From Limosilactobacillus secaliphilus (GTDB lineage Bacteria; Bacillota; Bacilli; Lactobacillales; Lactobacillaceae), in contig NZ_JQBW01000004.1 of the NCBI RefSeq assembly GCF_001437055.1, positions 1-64,000 of the forward strand: 64,000 nt of DNA, in the 5' to 3' direction. A program made the position numbers and the translations under genes. Positions 33,561 to 44,595 of this stretch are shown piece by piece. The number at the start of each line of letters is the position of its first letter. Position 1 is the first letter of the stretch. The notes beneath the pieces were generated by a model. It saw only the letters and a program-made list of their open reading frames with translations, was not told the DNA's origin and did no database searches.

Positions 33561-34016
33561 TTACTTTTCTGCAGAATCTGATGCCGAGTCTTCAGCACTG
33601 TCACTAGCAGCTGATTCGCTATCACTAGCCTCGCTAGCTGCGGCAGCACTGCTGTCTGAGTCTTCGCTGTCAGCACTCTCAGCGGCTGCGGAAGCACTGT
33701 CTGCGGAACTGCTAGAAGCAGCTTGATCATTGCTTTCTGTAGCGGAACTAGCCCGGGAAACGACCCGTTGAATAGCCACCATATCAAAGGTCAGGTAAAT
33801 ACCTTCACAGTCAAGCGTGACCGTACGTGCCTTTTCATTGACTTCGTTGACGACCCCGTGCAGACGGCCGATGGTAACTACTTCGTCACCTGGCTTTAAC
33901 TTGCTCATCATATCAGCGTGTTGACGACGTTGCTTCTGTTGTGGCCGAATCATAAAGAAATACATCAGCGCGATCAGCAGCAGAATCATAATTAAGCTGG
34001 ACGTACTAGAATTCAA
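33561..34016 (-). CDS. yajC: YajC, accessory preprotein translocase subunit, with long Ser/Ala/Asp tail
   Basis: A 151-residue protein. Residues 8-26 form the single membrane span, followed by the family motif FMIRPQQKQRRQH and GDEVVTIGRLHGVV. This core ends near residue 86. The remaining 65 residues are almost only Ser, Ala, Asp and Glu, a low-complexity acidic tail not part of the classical YajC domain. YajC associates with SecDF. It follows the TGT-like gene, keeping the ruvB-(queA-tgt)-yajC order. TTG start with GAGAGGA upstream. Confidence 0.88.
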   Translation of the reverse strand: MNSSTSSLIMILLLIALMYFFMIRPQQKQRRQHADMMSKLKPGDEVVTIGRLHGVVNEVNEKARTVTLDCEGIYLTFDMVAIQRVVSRASSATESNDQAASSSSADSASAAAESADSEDSDSSAAAASEASDSESAASDSAEDSASDSAEK

Positions 34017-34077
34017 ATTATTTCATCCTCTCTAAAAATCAATTCCCTTCTAGGGTACCAAAAAATGGGCTAAAAAG

Positions 34078-35124
34078 CTATTTGTTTCCATGCTTGTCGG
34101 CACTTAAAAGGGCACCCGTGCGCGAATAGTTTTCATCAGCTTCCTGAACATCCTGGTTGACCGTTTCAATTAGGCGTTGCAGGTTATTGGCACTCAATCC
34201 TTGAATGCCCGCTCTGGACTTTTCATGGTGCAGGTAATGCCAATAGGCCAAGGAATGTCCATTCAACATCCTTGTGTCATCTTGATAGCTGCTTTCCTTG
34301 ATGCGGTACCGGATCTGTTGACCGTATGCTTCTCCTTCAACGGCGTCAACTAATGGCAGTCCCGTCACAATCAAGTCAACACCTAAGCGCAAGGCGGCCA
34401 AAACCTGTTCGGCAGAGTCGGCCATCACAATGCGTAAACAATCAGCTGGCAATAAGTCGATCGTCGCCGAAACGATTCGTTGCCATTCTTGAATGTCGCC
34501 TGTTGGCAGTTGTGCGATCAAGGCCGCAGTCAACGATTGATCGCCAATCGCAAGTTGCCGAGCCTTCTTGATGCCGCCACCAAGGACCGCCGGGATCAAA
34601 CCTGGCAGCAATGTACTTTCACTCGTTGCCAACTCAGCATTCACTTTGACCGCACTGAGCAAGTCGTCAACCGGCGCGTAATAATCGATCGTCTGAAAGG
34701 CTGCAACCGGTAAATCACCGGCCATGACCTTTTGTAACGTAGCCGCACTGGCAGCGTCCATCCGTTTTTCAGCTTTGGTAAATGGTTCCTGATAGCGAAA
34801 ACCCAGCCGGCTAGCATTCTTCTTCAGCTTGTCAGCAGGTTCAAACAGGCCGGAAAAAGTCATGATGGGCCCTTGCCAGTTCAAGAAACCGGCCAAACCG
34901 TGACTAGCCTGAATCGTCTTGAGACCAGGCTCGACACTATACTCCAGTCCATCCGCGGCTAACAGCTGGACTTTAGCCTGCTGCAAGGTCTGTGAACCCA
35001 GCATGCCAAAAGTGCCCCTTTTCAGCAGTGGCACGATGCATGGCGTCTGTACCTGACCCCGCGCAGTCGTCAACAGGGCCGTCCGTGGATTTGTTGCTGT
35101 GACCTTGAAACTTCTCTTACTCAT
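34078..35124 (-). CDS. degenerate TGT-fold protein (tRNA-guanine transglycosylase pseudoenzyme)
   Basis: A 348-residue protein clearly related to tRNA-guanine transglycosylase at its N-terminus ([14 protein letters not shown], then [22 protein letters not shown]). It lacks the enzyme's working parts: the active-site TDSGG is T-F90-S-G-L, the nucleophile motif DMFDCVLPTR is [10 protein letters not shown] (Val253 for Asp), and the C-x-C-x2-C plus His zinc site near the C-terminus is absent. It overlaps the ruvB stop by 8 bases. It occupies the place of queA-tgt between ruvB and yajC. No preQ1 riboswitch is seen. It should not catalyse base exchange; a tRNA-binding or regulatory role is possible. 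Confidence 0.8.
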   Translation of the reverse strand: MSKRSFKVTATNPRTALLTTARGQVQTPCIVPLLKRGTFGMLGSQTLQQAKVQLLAADGLEYSVEPGLKTIQASHGLAGFLNWQGPIMTFSGLFEPADKLKKNASRLGFRYQEPFTKAEKRMDAASAATLQKVMAGDLPVAAFQTIDYYAPVDDLLSAVKVNAELATSESTLLPGLIPAVLGGGIKKARQLAIGDQSLTAALIAQLPTGDIQEWQRIVSATIDLLPADCLRIVMADSAEQVLAALRLGVDLIVTGLPLVDAVEGEAYGQQIRYRIKESSYQDDTRMLNGHSLAYWHYLHHEKSRAGIQGLSANNLQRLIETVNQDVQEADENYSRTGALLSADKHGNK

Positions 35125-36145
35125 TCTTGCTACCCTTACCTTGTTTGAATGGAATTCCTAAATGTGCGTAAGCAGCCGGAGTGGCCACCCGTCCACGCGG
35201 CGTTCTAGTGATGAAACCAATCTGCAACAAATATGGTTCATACATCTCTTCGATAGTGTCCGTCTCTTCACCAATGTTAGCGGCAATCGTCTTGATTCCC
35301 ACCGGGCCACCATTGTAATAGTTGATCATGGTGGTCAAGATCTTGCGGTCGGTGGCGTCCAACCCGGCGTCATCAACCCGTAGCAATTTCAGCGCCTTGC
35401 TGACCACATGGTTAGTGATGGAGGATTGACCGGCAACTTCCGCAAAGTCACGGACCCGCCGCAATAGACGGTTGGCAATCCGTGGCGTCCCCCGTGAGCG
35501 CAGGGCTAATTCTTTGGCCCCTTCTGGATCGATCTTGCAGTTGAAGATCCGGGCGCTCCGGTTGATGATCTGGTTCAACTCGTCCGGCGTGTAGTAATCC
35601 ATGTGTTCAACAATGCCAAACCGATCCCGCAAAGGCGCCGACAACGCCCCGGCACGGGTGGTGGCCCCAATCAGGGTAAACGGCGGCAGCGGGAAGTGAA
35701 CCGGGTGGGCAGTTGGACCTTCCCCAATAACAATGTCGATGTAGTAGTCTTCCATGGCCGAATAGAGCATTTCTTCAACCACTTTGGGCAAGCGGTGGAT
35801 TTCATCGATAAACAAAACATCACCGGCTTGCAGTCCGTTCAACATCGCTACCAAGTCGCCAGGTTTCTCAATGGCGGGCCCGCTGCTGGTCTTGATGGAC
35901 ACGCCCATTTCGTTGGCAATCACCATGGCCAAGGTCGTTTTCCCTAAACCCGGTGGTCCATAAAGCAAAACGTGGTCCAACGCTTCCTGACGCTGTTTAG
36001 CCGCCTGAATGTACACCTGCAGTTTTTTCTTTAACTTCGACTGCCCGATGTAGTCAGCCAATGTTTGCGGACGTAAGGTTAGTTCCTCTTGCTCTTCATG
36101 ACGATCAGTTGGTTGACCAGACATGAGATCATGTCCTTCACTCAT
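35117..36145 (-). CDS. ruvB: Holliday junction branch migration helicase RuvB
   Basis: A 342-residue AAA+ motor that drives branch migration with RuvA. Motifs: [12 protein letters not shown] (Walker A, about 65), LFIDEIHRL (Walker B), the beta-hairpin region [22 protein letters not shown] (sensor 1) and [19 protein letters not shown] (sensor 2). The C-terminal winged-helix domain ends the protein. It lies 11 bases after ruvA, with GAGGTGAAG as ribosome binding site. Confidence 0.97.
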   Translation of the reverse strand: MSEGHDLMSGQPTDRHEEQEELTLRPQTLADYIGQSKLKKKLQVYIQAAKQRQEALDHVLLYGPPGLGKTTLAMVIANEMGVSIKTSSGPAIEKPGDLVAMLNGLQAGDVLFIDEIHRLPKVVEEMLYSAMEDYYIDIVIGEGPTAHPVHFPLPPFTLIGATTRAGALSAPLRDRFGIVEHMDYYTPDELNQIINRSARIFNCKIDPEGAKELALRSRGTPRIANRLLRRVRDFAEVAGQSSITNHVVSKALKLLRVDDAGLDATDRKILTTMINYYNGGPVGIKTIAANIGEETDTIEEMYEPYLLQIGFITRTPRGRVATPAAYAHLGIPFKQGKGSKNE

Positions 36146-36156
36146 CTCGCTTCACC

Positions 36157-36762
36157 TCAATTTCCGCTCAATAACGTTAATCCTTTACGTAAGTATTCGT
36201 CAGTGGTCAACTGATCTTCTTTAATCAGTGCCCGCTTGACCTTCTGTACTTCACGATCAGCATAACCCAGTGATTTGAGGGCCGCCAGTGCATCATTCAA
36301 CTGCGGATTGGCAGAATCAAAAACGGTCGCTTGAATGTCCAAACTGACCTGATCGCTTTGCTGAAACGAGTCCAGTTTATCCTGCAGTTCAATGATGATC
36401 CGTGAAGCCGTCTTCTTCCCCACTTTCGGGAACTTGGTCAGATAGGCCACATCGTTGTTGGCAATGGCGTCGATCAGTCCTTGGTGGTCGGGGTTAGCCA
36501 AAATTGCCAAAGCACTCTTGGGACCGATCCCCGAAATGCTGATCAGTTTCAAGAATAATGCTTTTTCTTTGGCGCTCACAAAACCAAAGAGTTCCAGCCG
36601 GTCCTGTGAAACTGACTGGTAGACATAGACGCGGACATCTTTTTGTCCTTCTGAATAATGATAAGGGTTGGCCACCTGTACCTGGTAGCCGACCCCGCCA
36701 ACGTCAATGACGATGTAGTTTGGTCTGACAATAGTGATGGTGCCAGTTAAATATTCATACAC
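36157..36762 (-). CDS. ruvA: Holliday junction DNA-binding protein RuvA
   Basis: A 201-residue RuvA. The N-terminal OB domain begins MYEYLTGTI; two HhH motifs follow (GIGPKSALAIL about 78-88, KVGKKTASRII about 113-123) and a C-terminal domain III that contacts RuvB. GTG start with AAGGAG nine bases upstream. 17 bases after mutL, so mutS-mutL-ruvA-ruvB form one repair operon. Confidence 0.96.
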   Translation of the reverse strand: MYEYLTGTITIVRPNYIVIDVGGVGYQVQVANPYHYSEGQKDVRVYVYQSVSQDRLELFGFVSAKEKALFLKLISISGIGPKSALAILANPDHQGLIDAIANNDVAYLTKFPKVGKKTASRIIIELQDKLDSFQQSDQVSLDIQATVFDSANPQLNDALAALKSLGYADREVQKVKRALIKEDQLTTDEYLRKGLTLLSGN

Positions 36763-36779
36763 AAGACTGAACTCCTTTA

Positions 36780-38756
36780 TTAAAACTCGTGATCATCAAA
36801 ATCGTTAGCAAACGGCTGGTGGCTTTCCTGAATCCGCTTGAACATCTTTTCCAGATCGGTATCCGTGAAGTGAATCAGAACCGGCCGTCCGTGGGGACAA
36901 TTGAACGGGTCCTCACACTGAGGCAGACGTTTCAACAAGGCCTTGGCCTGCAAGTCGTCCAGCCGGTGATTGGCCTTGATCGCCCGCTTACAGCTCATCA
37001 TAATCGCCGTTTTCGCACGGAATTGAGCGACCGTCAAACGGTTACCGGTCAATACCCAGTCAATCATTTCCCGGGCCGTGGCTTCCTCTTGACCGTCGAC
37101 AAACCAAGTCGGGTGACTGGCTAACAAGAAGCTGTTCTGCCCAAACGACTGCAAATGCAGACCGACCGCGTTCAACGTTTCCAACTGTTCCTTGATTTTC
37201 AGTGCTTCGGCCACCGAATAATTTAACACCAACGGCTGCAAGAAGTTTTGCTGGTCGTCGCTGACCTCACCAATGGTGCGCCGGAACTTTTCGTAGTTAA
37301 TCCGTTCCTGAGCGGCGTGTTGGTCAATGATGTACAGACCGTCAGAAGCCTGAGCCAACAAGAACGTGCCTTGCAGCTGACCAATGTATTGCAAATCCGG
37401 AAAACGTTGCTCCTGGGGGTTGCTCTGGTCATCAATTGCTAGACTAATCTCTTCGGGCTTTGGTTTGTCTTTAACGGCGGCCGGCTCACTGTCATCACCA
37501 AATGGGCGGGCGTCTTCGTTCTTATATTTGTTGTCAAAGTCCGTTAAGGAAGCTGCCTGAAGGTCGTCCTTATGCTTGATCACGATCGGGTTGGCAACGA
37601 CGCTGTCCTCACCATCCGCAGCGGCTGGATTGCCCTTTTCTTCTTCGTGGTTGACCGGCATGGTTGGCAATGTGCTTTGGCTTTGGTAACTATCTTGGCG
37701 CTCCTGAAAGGCCGGACCAACTTGTTTATCCAATAAATTTTGCGCCTTATCGCCGACATCCGGAATCAGGTTGCGTTGACCGATGGCTTGGGCGATCGCG
37801 TTGGCAATCAGATTGACCAGCTGAGGTTCCTTGCTCAGCCTGACCTCTCGTTTGGCCGGGTGAACGTTCACGTCGACTAAGAACGGATCCAGGTCAATGT
37901 TGACGACCGCCACCGGATAACGCCCCACCATGAGCTTCGAACCATAGCCCTGAATTATGGCCTTCGTTAATTGGAAATTACGGACATAACGATGGTTGAT
38001 GGTCAATGTGATGTATTGACGACTGGCCCGCGTCAATTCAGGCAAGGACACCAGGCCAGTAACCTTAAAGTCGTTGTCCGCACCCGAAATTTTAATCATC
38101 TTCCGGCCGACTTGAATGCCGTAAATGGCCGCCACAACCTGGGCTAAATTGCCATTACCGGCACTACGAAAGAGTTCATGGCCGTCGGAAGTCAATGAGA
38201 TCGCTACTTCAGGGTTGGCCAGTGCCAGACGGTTCACGATATCGGTCAAATGACTCAATTCGGTTTGGGGCGACTTCAGGTACTTCAAGCGCGCTGGTGT
38301 GTTGAAGAAGAGCTCGGTCACCGTCACATCCGTCCCGGGGCGTGACAGGGCTGGCTTTTCACTTACCACTTTGCCGCCATGCAGATGAATGCTATGTCCA
38401 TCACTGTCGGCCGTGGCTGTGGTCATCTTGACGTCAGCAACCGAGGCAATACTGGGCAGGGCTTCACCACGAAAGCCCATAGTCTGGACCCGGAACAGGT
38501 CTTTTCTAGAACTGATTTTACTGGTGGCATGGCGTTTGAAGGCGAGTTGCAAATCGTCCGCCGCAATACCGTCACCGTCGTCAATCACTCGAATACTGCC
38601 TAAGCCTGAATTGGTCACCAGGACATCAATGCGCCGACTATGGGCATCCAGCGAGTTTTCTACCAGTTCCTTGACGATTGAAGCCGGCCGCTCGATCACC
38701 TCACCGGCCGCAATCTGATTGGCTAATACATTATCTAATTGATGAATCTTACCCAT
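36780..38756 (-). CDS. mutL: DNA mismatch repair protein MutL
   Basis: A 658-residue MutL. The GHKL ATPase motifs ELVENSLDAHS, DDGDGIA, FRGEALPSI and PGTDVTV are in the N-terminal 150 residues. A poorly conserved linker (about 340-455) leads to the C-terminal dimer/endonuclease domain. That domain has the DQHAAQERINYE nick motif and CPHGRP, so this MutL should have latent endonuclease activity, as expected in an organism without MutH. Confidence 0.96.
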   Translation of the reverse strand: MGKIHQLDNVLANQIAAGEVIERPASIVKELVENSLDAHSRRIDVLVTNSGLGSIRVIDDGDGIAADDLQLAFKRHATSKISSRKDLFRVQTMGFRGEALPSIASVADVKMTTATADSDGHSIHLHGGKVVSEKPALSRPGTDVTVTELFFNTPARLKYLKSPQTELSHLTDIVNRLALANPEVAISLTSDGHELFRSAGNGNLAQVVAAIYGIQVGRKMIKISGADNDFKVTGLVSLPELTRASRQYITLTINHRYVRNFQLTKAIIQGYGSKLMVGRYPVAVVNIDLDPFLVDVNVHPAKREVRLSKEPQLVNLIANAIAQAIGQRNLIPDVGDKAQNLLDKQVGPAFQERQDSYQSQSTLPTMPVNHEEEKGNPAAADGEDSVVANPIVIKHKDDLQAASLTDFDNKYKNEDARPFGDDSEPAAVKDKPKPEEISLAIDDQSNPQEQRFPDLQYIGQLQGTFLLAQASDGLYIIDQHAAQERINYEKFRRTIGEVSDDQQNFLQPLVLNYSVAEALKIKEQLETLNAVGLHLQSFGQNSFLLASHPTWFVDGQEEATAREMIDWVLTGNRLTVAQFRAKTAIMMSCKRAIKANHRLDDLQAKALLKRLPQCEDPFNCPHGRPVLIHFTDTDLEKMFKRIQESHQPFANDFDDHEF

Positions 38757-38765
38757 ACAGACACC

Positions 38766-41429
38766 TTATTTCAGTTTTTGCTGCCATTGATAAACCTGCT
38801 GCATCACATCCATCGGGGTCATGCTCATCAGGTCCAGTTTGCGCAACTGTTTAACGACTTGCTGATCAGTCTTGTTCATATGTGGCTTCGGCGTTGGTGC
38901 AAACAATTCCAGTTGGCCGTTGTCCTCTTCAGCTAACGCCTTTTCTTGATGGTTGTCTTCCACTGCTGGTTCTTTTTGCTGGCTTGGCTTAGTTGCAGGC
39001 TCAGTTGCCGCACTTTGCTCACTGGCTTGATCGATACCGGCCACATGATCCTCCTCATGCTCGTTCTCCAAGGCATGCAGAATGTCCGTTGCCCGTTTTA
39101 ACAGCGACTGCGGCATACCAGCCAGTTTGGCCACATGAATCCCATATGACTTGTCGGCCGGACCAGCACTGACTTTGTGCAGGAAGACCAGTTCACCGTT
39201 TTCTTCGGTTGCCCCCACATGCACGTTTTTCAGCCGCTTTAATTGCTGATCCAACGTGGTTAGTTCGTGATAGTGGGTGGAGAAAAGCGTCTTGGCATGG
39301 ACATGGTTATGAACGTATTCGATGATCGCCTGCGCCAGGGCCATCCCGTCATAGGTAGCCGTTCCCCGACCAATTTCGTCGAACAAAATCAGACTATTCT
39401 TAGTGGCATGCTGCAGGGCGTTGTTAGCCTCCATCATTTCCACCATGAAGGTACTTTCACCGGAAACCAAATCGTCGGCCGCACCGATCCGGGTAAAGAT
39501 CTGGTCAAAGATTGGCAGGTTGGCGCGACTCGCCGGGATGAAGCAACCCATTTGCGCCATGATGGCCGACAAAGCTAACTGCCGCATGTAGGTGCTCTTA
39601 CCGGACATGTTTGGACCAGTAATCAACAGGATATCGGTATCCTTGCCCATGACCACATCGTTAGGGACATATTCCTGGTGGCCCATGAACTTCTCGACAA
39701 CGGGGTGGCGACCGTCTTTGATGTTCAGTTCATGATCATGGTTCAACTTTGGCCGCACAAAGTGGTAGTTTTCAGATACCACCGCAAAGCTCTGCAGAAC
39801 ATCCAATTCAGACAAGGCCTTAGCCAATGCTTGCAGACGCTTAATCTGGCCCTTGACCTCATCCCGAATCTTGACGAACAGGTCATATTCCAAAGCGGTG
39901 GACTTTTCCTGAGCACCCAAGATCAGGGATTCCTTTTCCTTCAATTCAGGGGTGGAGAAGCGTTCTGCGTTGACCAAAGTTTGTTTCCGCTCATAACGAT
40001 CTTGCGGCAGCTTATTCAGGTTGCCCTTGCTGACTTCAATGTAGTAACCAAAGACGTGGTTATAACCAATTTTCAGGTTATTGATGCCCGTTGCTTCGCG
40101 TTCCTTTTGCTGCAGGTCGGCGATCCACTGTTTACCATTGCTCATGGCGTCACGGTACTCGTCCAGCTTAGTGTTGTAACCATCTTTGATCACACCACCC
40201 TCCGTCACCGAAATCGGCGGTTCTTCGACGATTGCCCGGTCGATCAAACCCGCCACTTCGGACATGGGGTCCAATCGCTTGGCTAAGTCGTCCAAGGCAG
40301 GTGCATCCAACGTTTCCAAGACATACTTGATCTTTGGGACCTGCTCCAGTGAGGTCTTCAGTTGGATCAGATCCCGGCCGTTAACATTACCATAGGCCAC
40401 CCGACCAGCTAAGCGTTCCAGGTCGTACACCTTGATCAACTCTTCTTGCAGGTTGCTGCGTTCAAAGTAGTTGTCTAACAATACCTGCACTTTGTCTTGA
40501 CGGGCTTCGATAGCCGACTTGTCGATCAACGGCCGATCCATCCACTGTTTCAAAAGCCGGCTGCCCATCGCCGTTTTGGTTTCATCCAACAACCAAGCCA
40601 GGGTCCCCTGACGTTTGCCACTGCGCATGTTGGTCATCAGTTCCAGGTTGTGCTTAGAGAAGTGGTCAATCTTCATGTAGGCACTTGGCTGGTAGAAGAC
40701 CGCCATCTGCATGTGGGCAAGCGACCGTTTCTGCGTCGTCAAGAGGTAGGAAACCAACAAAGCGACCACGCGCTTAACGTCGTCATCTTCTAATTTCTGT
40801 GTTAAGTAGGCCACTTCCGAATCTTTGAGCAACTTGTCTTGATGGGAAAGTAAGATGTTTAACTTCTTAAATTGGTTGACCAGTGAATCCGGCAGACTGC
40901 CTTCCTCCACGACTTCGCGTGCCGACAAGTTAATAATCTCGTTCATGAGGCTCGTCTGGTTGTCAAAACGGGTGGTCTTTAACTCACCGGTTGACAGGTC
41001 AGTGTAGGCCAGGCAATAACCGTTGTTTACCATCGTGACCGCTACCAGGTAGTTGTTGGTCTGGGCAGAATCACCCTTCAGATCCATCCGCGTCCCTGGG
41101 GTGACTAAACGGGTGACTGCCCGCTTAACCATTCCTTTGGCCTTGCGTGGATCTTCCATCTGATCACACACCGCGACCTTGTAGCCCTTGTCGACCAGGA
41201 CATCAATATAGTTTTCAACCGCCTTATGAGGGACTCCACACATCGGGGTTGGGTGCTTAGTGCTGTGGCTGCGTGCCGTCAGGGTCAACTCCAACAGTTG
41301 CGCACCTTTCACCGCATCATCGTTAAACAGCTCATAGAAGTCCCCGATCCGGTAGAACAAGAAGGCGTCCGGATATTGGTCTTTTACGTGCTGATACTGT
41401 TCCATCATTGGTGTTGTTTTTTTAGCCAA
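38766..41429 (-). CDS. mutS: DNA mismatch repair protein MutS
   Basis: An 887-residue MutS. The mismatch-reading FYELFND motif is at about residue 31, the Walker [14 protein letters not shown] near 612, and [13 protein letters not shown] near 690. A Gln/Glu/Ala-rich linker (about 805-845) precedes the C-terminal tetramerisation part. TTG start with AGAAGGGAG upstream. First gene of the repair operon, ending nine bases before mutL. Confidence 0.97.
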   Translation of the reverse strand: MAKKTTPMMEQYQHVKDQYPDAFLFYRIGDFYELFNDDAVKGAQLLELTLTARSHSTKHPTPMCGVPHKAVENYIDVLVDKGYKVAVCDQMEDPRKAKGMVKRAVTRLVTPGTRMDLKGDSAQTNNYLVAVTMVNNGYCLAYTDLSTGELKTTRFDNQTSLMNEIINLSAREVVEEGSLPDSLVNQFKKLNILLSHQDKLLKDSEVAYLTQKLEDDDVKRVVALLVSYLLTTQKRSLAHMQMAVFYQPSAYMKIDHFSKHNLELMTNMRSGKRQGTLAWLLDETKTAMGSRLLKQWMDRPLIDKSAIEARQDKVQVLLDNYFERSNLQEELIKVYDLERLAGRVAYGNVNGRDLIQLKTSLEQVPKIKYVLETLDAPALDDLAKRLDPMSEVAGLIDRAIVEEPPISVTEGGVIKDGYNTKLDEYRDAMSNGKQWIADLQQKEREATGINNLKIGYNHVFGYYIEVSKGNLNKLPQDRYERKQTLVNAERFSTPELKEKESLILGAQEKSTALEYDLFVKIRDEVKGQIKRLQALAKALSELDVLQSFAVVSENYHFVRPKLNHDHELNIKDGRHPVVEKFMGHQEYVPNDVVMGKDTDILLITGPNMSGKSTYMRQLALSAIMAQMGCFIPASRANLPIFDQIFTRIGAADDLVSGESTFMVEMMEANNALQHATKNSLILFDEIGRGTATYDGMALAQAIIEYVHNHVHAKTLFSTHYHELTTLDQQLKRLKNVHVGATEENGELVFLHKVSAGPADKSYGIHVAKLAGMPQSLLKRATDILHALENEHEEDHVAGIDQASEQSAATEPATKPSQQKEPAVEDNHQEKALAEEDNGQLELFAPTPKPHMNKTDQQVVKQLRKLDLMSMTPMDVMQQVYQWQQKLK

Positions 41430-41520
41430 ATCTTTTTCTCCCTTCTGAACCCGTCACGTTATTAGCTTTGTCCACGTATTCAATACCTAGTTAAGTTTAA
41501 GGTGGATCTTGGCAATACGC

Positions 41521-41562
41521 AAATGGCCCCCAGTGTTCGTTACTTCGAACGCCAGAGGCCTC
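41521..41562 (-). terminator. probable terminator after rny
   Basis: Hairpin with arms GGCCCCCAGTGTTCG (41525-41539) and CGAACGCCAGAGGCC (41546-41560). The following T-run on the minus strand is short, so efficiency is uncertain. Confidence 0.6.
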
Positions 41563-41615
41563 TTGCACTTTGGATTACAACTATCATTCAGCTAACAGCT
41601 GCAGTTGTATGCATT

Positions 41616-43166
41616 CTATTTTGCATAATCGATTGCCCGGACTTCACGAATAACGGTGACTTTAATGTGTCCAGGATATTCGAGCTGCTGTTCAATCTCG
41701 CGCTTAATATCATGCGACAATGCAGCAGCCTGATTATCACTAATCTTCTTTGGTTTAACGATTACTCGTAATTCACGACCCGCTTGGATTGCGTAACTGT
41801 GGTCAACACCCTTGTGAGCATCCGCAATTGCTTCCAACTTCTTGAGTCGTTGAATATACTCTTCCAGTGATTCACTCCGCGCACCTGGCCGTGCACCACT
41901 GATGGCATCGGCAACTTGAACCAAGACGGCAATTACCGATGTTGGGGCAACGTCGCCGTGGTGTGAGGCGATGGTGTTGATGACCACTGGGTTTTCCTTA
42001 TACTTCCGTGTCAGTTCAACACCCAATTCAACGTGTGAACCTTCAACTTCATGATCGACCGCCTTGCCGATATCATGCAGCAGACCGGCCCGCTTGGCTA
42101 GCGTTGCATCTTCGCCCAGCTCTTCAGCCATGACCGCCGTCAGCTTAGCCACTTCAATTGAGTGCTGCAAAACGTTTTGGCCATAACTCGTCCGGTACTT
42201 CATCCGGCCAACAATCTTGATCAAATCTGGGTGCATGGTGTGAATGCCCAGGTCAAACAGGGTTTCTTCACCGACTTCCCGCAGCTGGCTGTCCATGTCC
42301 TGCCGGGCTTTCTCAACCGCTTCTTCAATCCGGGCTGGATGAATCCGACCATCCTGAATCAGCTTTTCCAACGCCATCTTAGCAATTTCACGCCGCACTG
42401 GGTCGAAACCACTCAAGACGACAGCTTCGGGAGTATCGTCAATGATCAAATCAATCCCCGTCAACGTCTCCAAGGTACGAATGTTACGGCCTTCACGACC
42501 GATGATCCGTCCCTTCATATCGTCATTTGGCAGGTTAACCACCGAAACGGTTGCTTCCGAAACCATGTCCGCTCCACTGCGCTGGATGGCACTGACAATT
42601 AAGCTCTTAGCCTTCTTATCCGCCGTCCGTTCAGCATCTTCTTCACTTTCACGGATCATCTTGCTCCGCTCTTCAGCCAGCTCGTCTTTCAGTTTACTGA
42701 ATAAAATTTGCTGGGCTTGATCGCGGGTTAAATTAGCAACCTGTTCCAGCTTTTGACGTTGCTGATCAATCAGCTTTGTTACTTGTTCTTGATCTTTCTG
42801 AATTTGCTCTTTTTGCTGTTCTAGTTTGTCCTCACGTGAACTAATAGCATCTTCTCGATCTTCTAAGGCACTGTCCTTGTGATCTAAACTTGCCTCCCGG
42901 GTTAACAAGCGGTTCTCTTGCTTTTGAACCTCTTGCCGCCGACTTTGCAGGTCCTTTTCCACACTTTCACGATATTGATGGCTTTTTTCCTTTGCCTCTA
43001 AAATCGCTTCTTTTTTTGCAGTCGCGGCATCTTTTTTTGCAGCCGCAATGATTTCCTTAGCATTATTCTGGGCACTCTGTACTTGCCGTTCAACAATGAA
43101 TTGACGAACAAAATAGCCCAAAACACAAGCAACAATAGCGATTGCAGCAGTCAATCCCATACTCAT
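41616..43166 (-). CDS. rny: ribonuclease Y
   Basis: A 516-residue membrane-anchored endoribonuclease that starts mRNA decay. An N-terminal membrane span (residues 3-24) is followed by a long charged coiled coil (about 30-200), a KH domain with [15 protein letters not shown], and an HD domain with [12 protein letters not shown]. The ATG at 43166 has GGAGGAG eight bases upstream and gives the usual length; the open frame continues 28 codons further up. Lies downstream of recA as in B. subtilis. Confidence 0.96.
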   Translation of the reverse strand: MSMGLTAAIAIVACVLGYFVRQFIVERQVQSAQNNAKEIIAAAKKDAATAKKEAILEAKEKSHQYRESVEKDLQSRRQEVQKQENRLLTREASLDHKDSALEDREDAISSREDKLEQQKEQIQKDQEQVTKLIDQQRQKLEQVANLTRDQAQQILFSKLKDELAEERSKMIRESEEDAERTADKKAKSLIVSAIQRSGADMVSEATVSVVNLPNDDMKGRIIGREGRNIRTLETLTGIDLIIDDTPEAVVLSGFDPVRREIAKMALEKLIQDGRIHPARIEEAVEKARQDMDSQLREVGEETLFDLGIHTMHPDLIKIVGRMKYRTSYGQNVLQHSIEVAKLTAVMAEELGEDATLAKRAGLLHDIGKAVDHEVEGSHVELGVELTRKYKENPVVINTIASHHGDVAPTSVIAVLVQVADAISGARPGARSESLEEYIQRLKKLEAIADAHKGVDHSYAIQAGRELRVIVKPKKISDNQAAALSHDIKREIEQQLEYPGHIKVTVIREVRAIDYAK

Positions 43167-43366
43167 ATTGACTCCTCCATTTTCACTATTGCTTGTGAGC
43201 AATATTAGTAAATCTGTACAGTTCTTATTAAAAAAGCACGTACCATTCAAGTTTAATCGCTGCTGTTTGAGGTGTCAATAATGAGCAATCCTAATCAATT
43301 TGCCCATCTTCTTATTGAAATGATCAATGAACACTGACTATTTCAGTCGTTGCGCAAATCAAGAGC

Positions 43367-43405
43367 TAAAAAGACCTTCAGTGAGTTTTTTCCACTGGAG
43401 GTCTC
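43367..43405 (-). terminator. terminator after recA
   Basis: Arms GACCTTCAGTG (43373-43383) and CACTGGAGGTC (43393-43403), T-run on the minus strand. It separates recA from rny. Confidence 0.85.
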
Positions 43406-43423
43406 CTGAATTAGTTTTGAATA

Positions 43424-44506
43424 TTATTTGTTTTCGTGAGCGCTGGCTTCTTCGAGCGTTTCCTGTTTGCTCTGCTTGCTCTTCTTTTCATCGTTGGCCG
43501 ACTTGTCAGCCGGATCCACTGGCAGGCCATAAGCTTCACGAACCTTGGTCATCAGTTCATTCATCTGATCAGGGTGGTCAGCCAGCCACTGCTTGGCATT
43601 TTCACGACCTTGGCCAATCCGTTCGGAACCGTATGAGTACCATGCACCACTCTTGTTGACCAGATCCTTTTCAACGGCCATGTCGAGTAGTTCACCGGTC
43701 TTCGAGATACCCTTACCGTACATGATATCAACTTCGGCCCGCTTGAACGGCGGAGCAACCTTGTTCTTGACAATTTTAATCTTTGCACGGTTACCGATCA
43801 CATTGGTGCCATTCTTCAGCTGTTCACCACGCCGAATTTCCATCCGGATCGTTGCATAGAACTTCAGTGCCCGGCCACCAGGAGTGGTTTCAGGGTTACC
43901 AAACATGACCCCAACTTTTTCACGAATTTGGTTGATGAAAATGGCGATTGTCTTGGTCTTGTTAACCTCACCGGAGAGCTTCCGCAGTGCTTGTGACATC
44001 AGCCGAGCTTGCAGACCAACGTGGGCGTCACCCATTTCACCTTCAATTTCAGCCCGTGGGACCAGTGCCGCAACGGAGTCGACAACCACAATATCAACAG
44101 CACCACTGGCAATTAAGGCATCCGCAATTTCCAAACCTTCTTCACCAGTATCTGGTTGCGAAAGCAGCAAATTATCAATATCAACGCCTAAGGCTTGTGC
44201 GTACTGTGGATCCAGTGCGTTTTCTGCATCGATGTAGGCCGCCGTGCCGCCGCGGTGCTGAACCTCAGCAACGGCGTGCAAGGCAACAGTCGTCTTACCA
44301 GAACTTTCTGGACCGTACATTTCGATGATCCGGCCCCGTGGGTAACCACCGACCCCTAATGCTTCGTCGATGGCCAAAGAACCACTGGAAATGGTTGCAA
44401 TTTGCGTGTCGGCCGCATCGCCCATCCGCATAATCGAACCCTTACCAAAGTTCTTTTCAATCTTCTTTAAGGCATTATTTAATGCCGCTTTTCTTTGATC
44501 AGCCAT
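43424..44506 (-). CDS. recA: recombinase RecA
   Basis: A 360-residue RecA. Walker A is [14 protein letters not shown] (about 66-79), Walker B is [12 protein letters not shown], and loop L2 has [25 protein letters not shown]. The C-terminal tail is acidic and Lys-rich. It drives strand exchange in repair and in transformation. The ATG at 44506 has GGAGG seven bases upstream. 89 bases after cinA, the conserved competence-linked order. Confidence 0.98.
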   Translation of the reverse strand: MADQRKAALNNALKKIEKNFGKGSIMRMGDAADTQIATISSGSLAIDEALGVGGYPRGRIIEMYGPESSGKTTVALHAVAEVQHRGGTAAYIDAENALDPQYAQALGVDIDNLLLSQPDTGEEGLEIADALIASGAVDIVVVDSVAALVPRAEIEGEMGDAHVGLQARLMSQALRKLSGEVNKTKTIAIFINQIREKVGVMFGNPETTPGGRALKFYATIRMEIRRGEQLKNGTNVIGNRAKIKIVKNKVAPPFKRAEVDIMYGKGISKTGELLDMAVEKDLVNKSGAWYSYGSERIGQGRENAKQWLADHPDQMNELMTKVREAYGLPVDPADKSANDEKKSKQSKQETLEEASAHENK

Positions 44507-44595
44507 TGTTGACCTCCTCGTCGACAATTATCTGTAAATATGATATCAGTTTATCGCTAAAAGATAAACCTTTTAATCGAACCCTTGTTCGCCTA

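Noticed and set aside
33472-33726. Plus-strand Ser/Ala/Leu-rich reading frame opposite yajC
   Set aside because: It is the antisense of the low-complexity YajC tail; no ribosome binding site and no family resemblance.
34078-35124. queA
   Set aside because: The sequence does not match QueA; the N-terminal half matches the TGT fold instead, although the active site is lost.
35040-35200. preQ1 riboswitch before the TGT-like gene
   Set aside because: The gene overlaps ruvB and there is no leader that could hold one.
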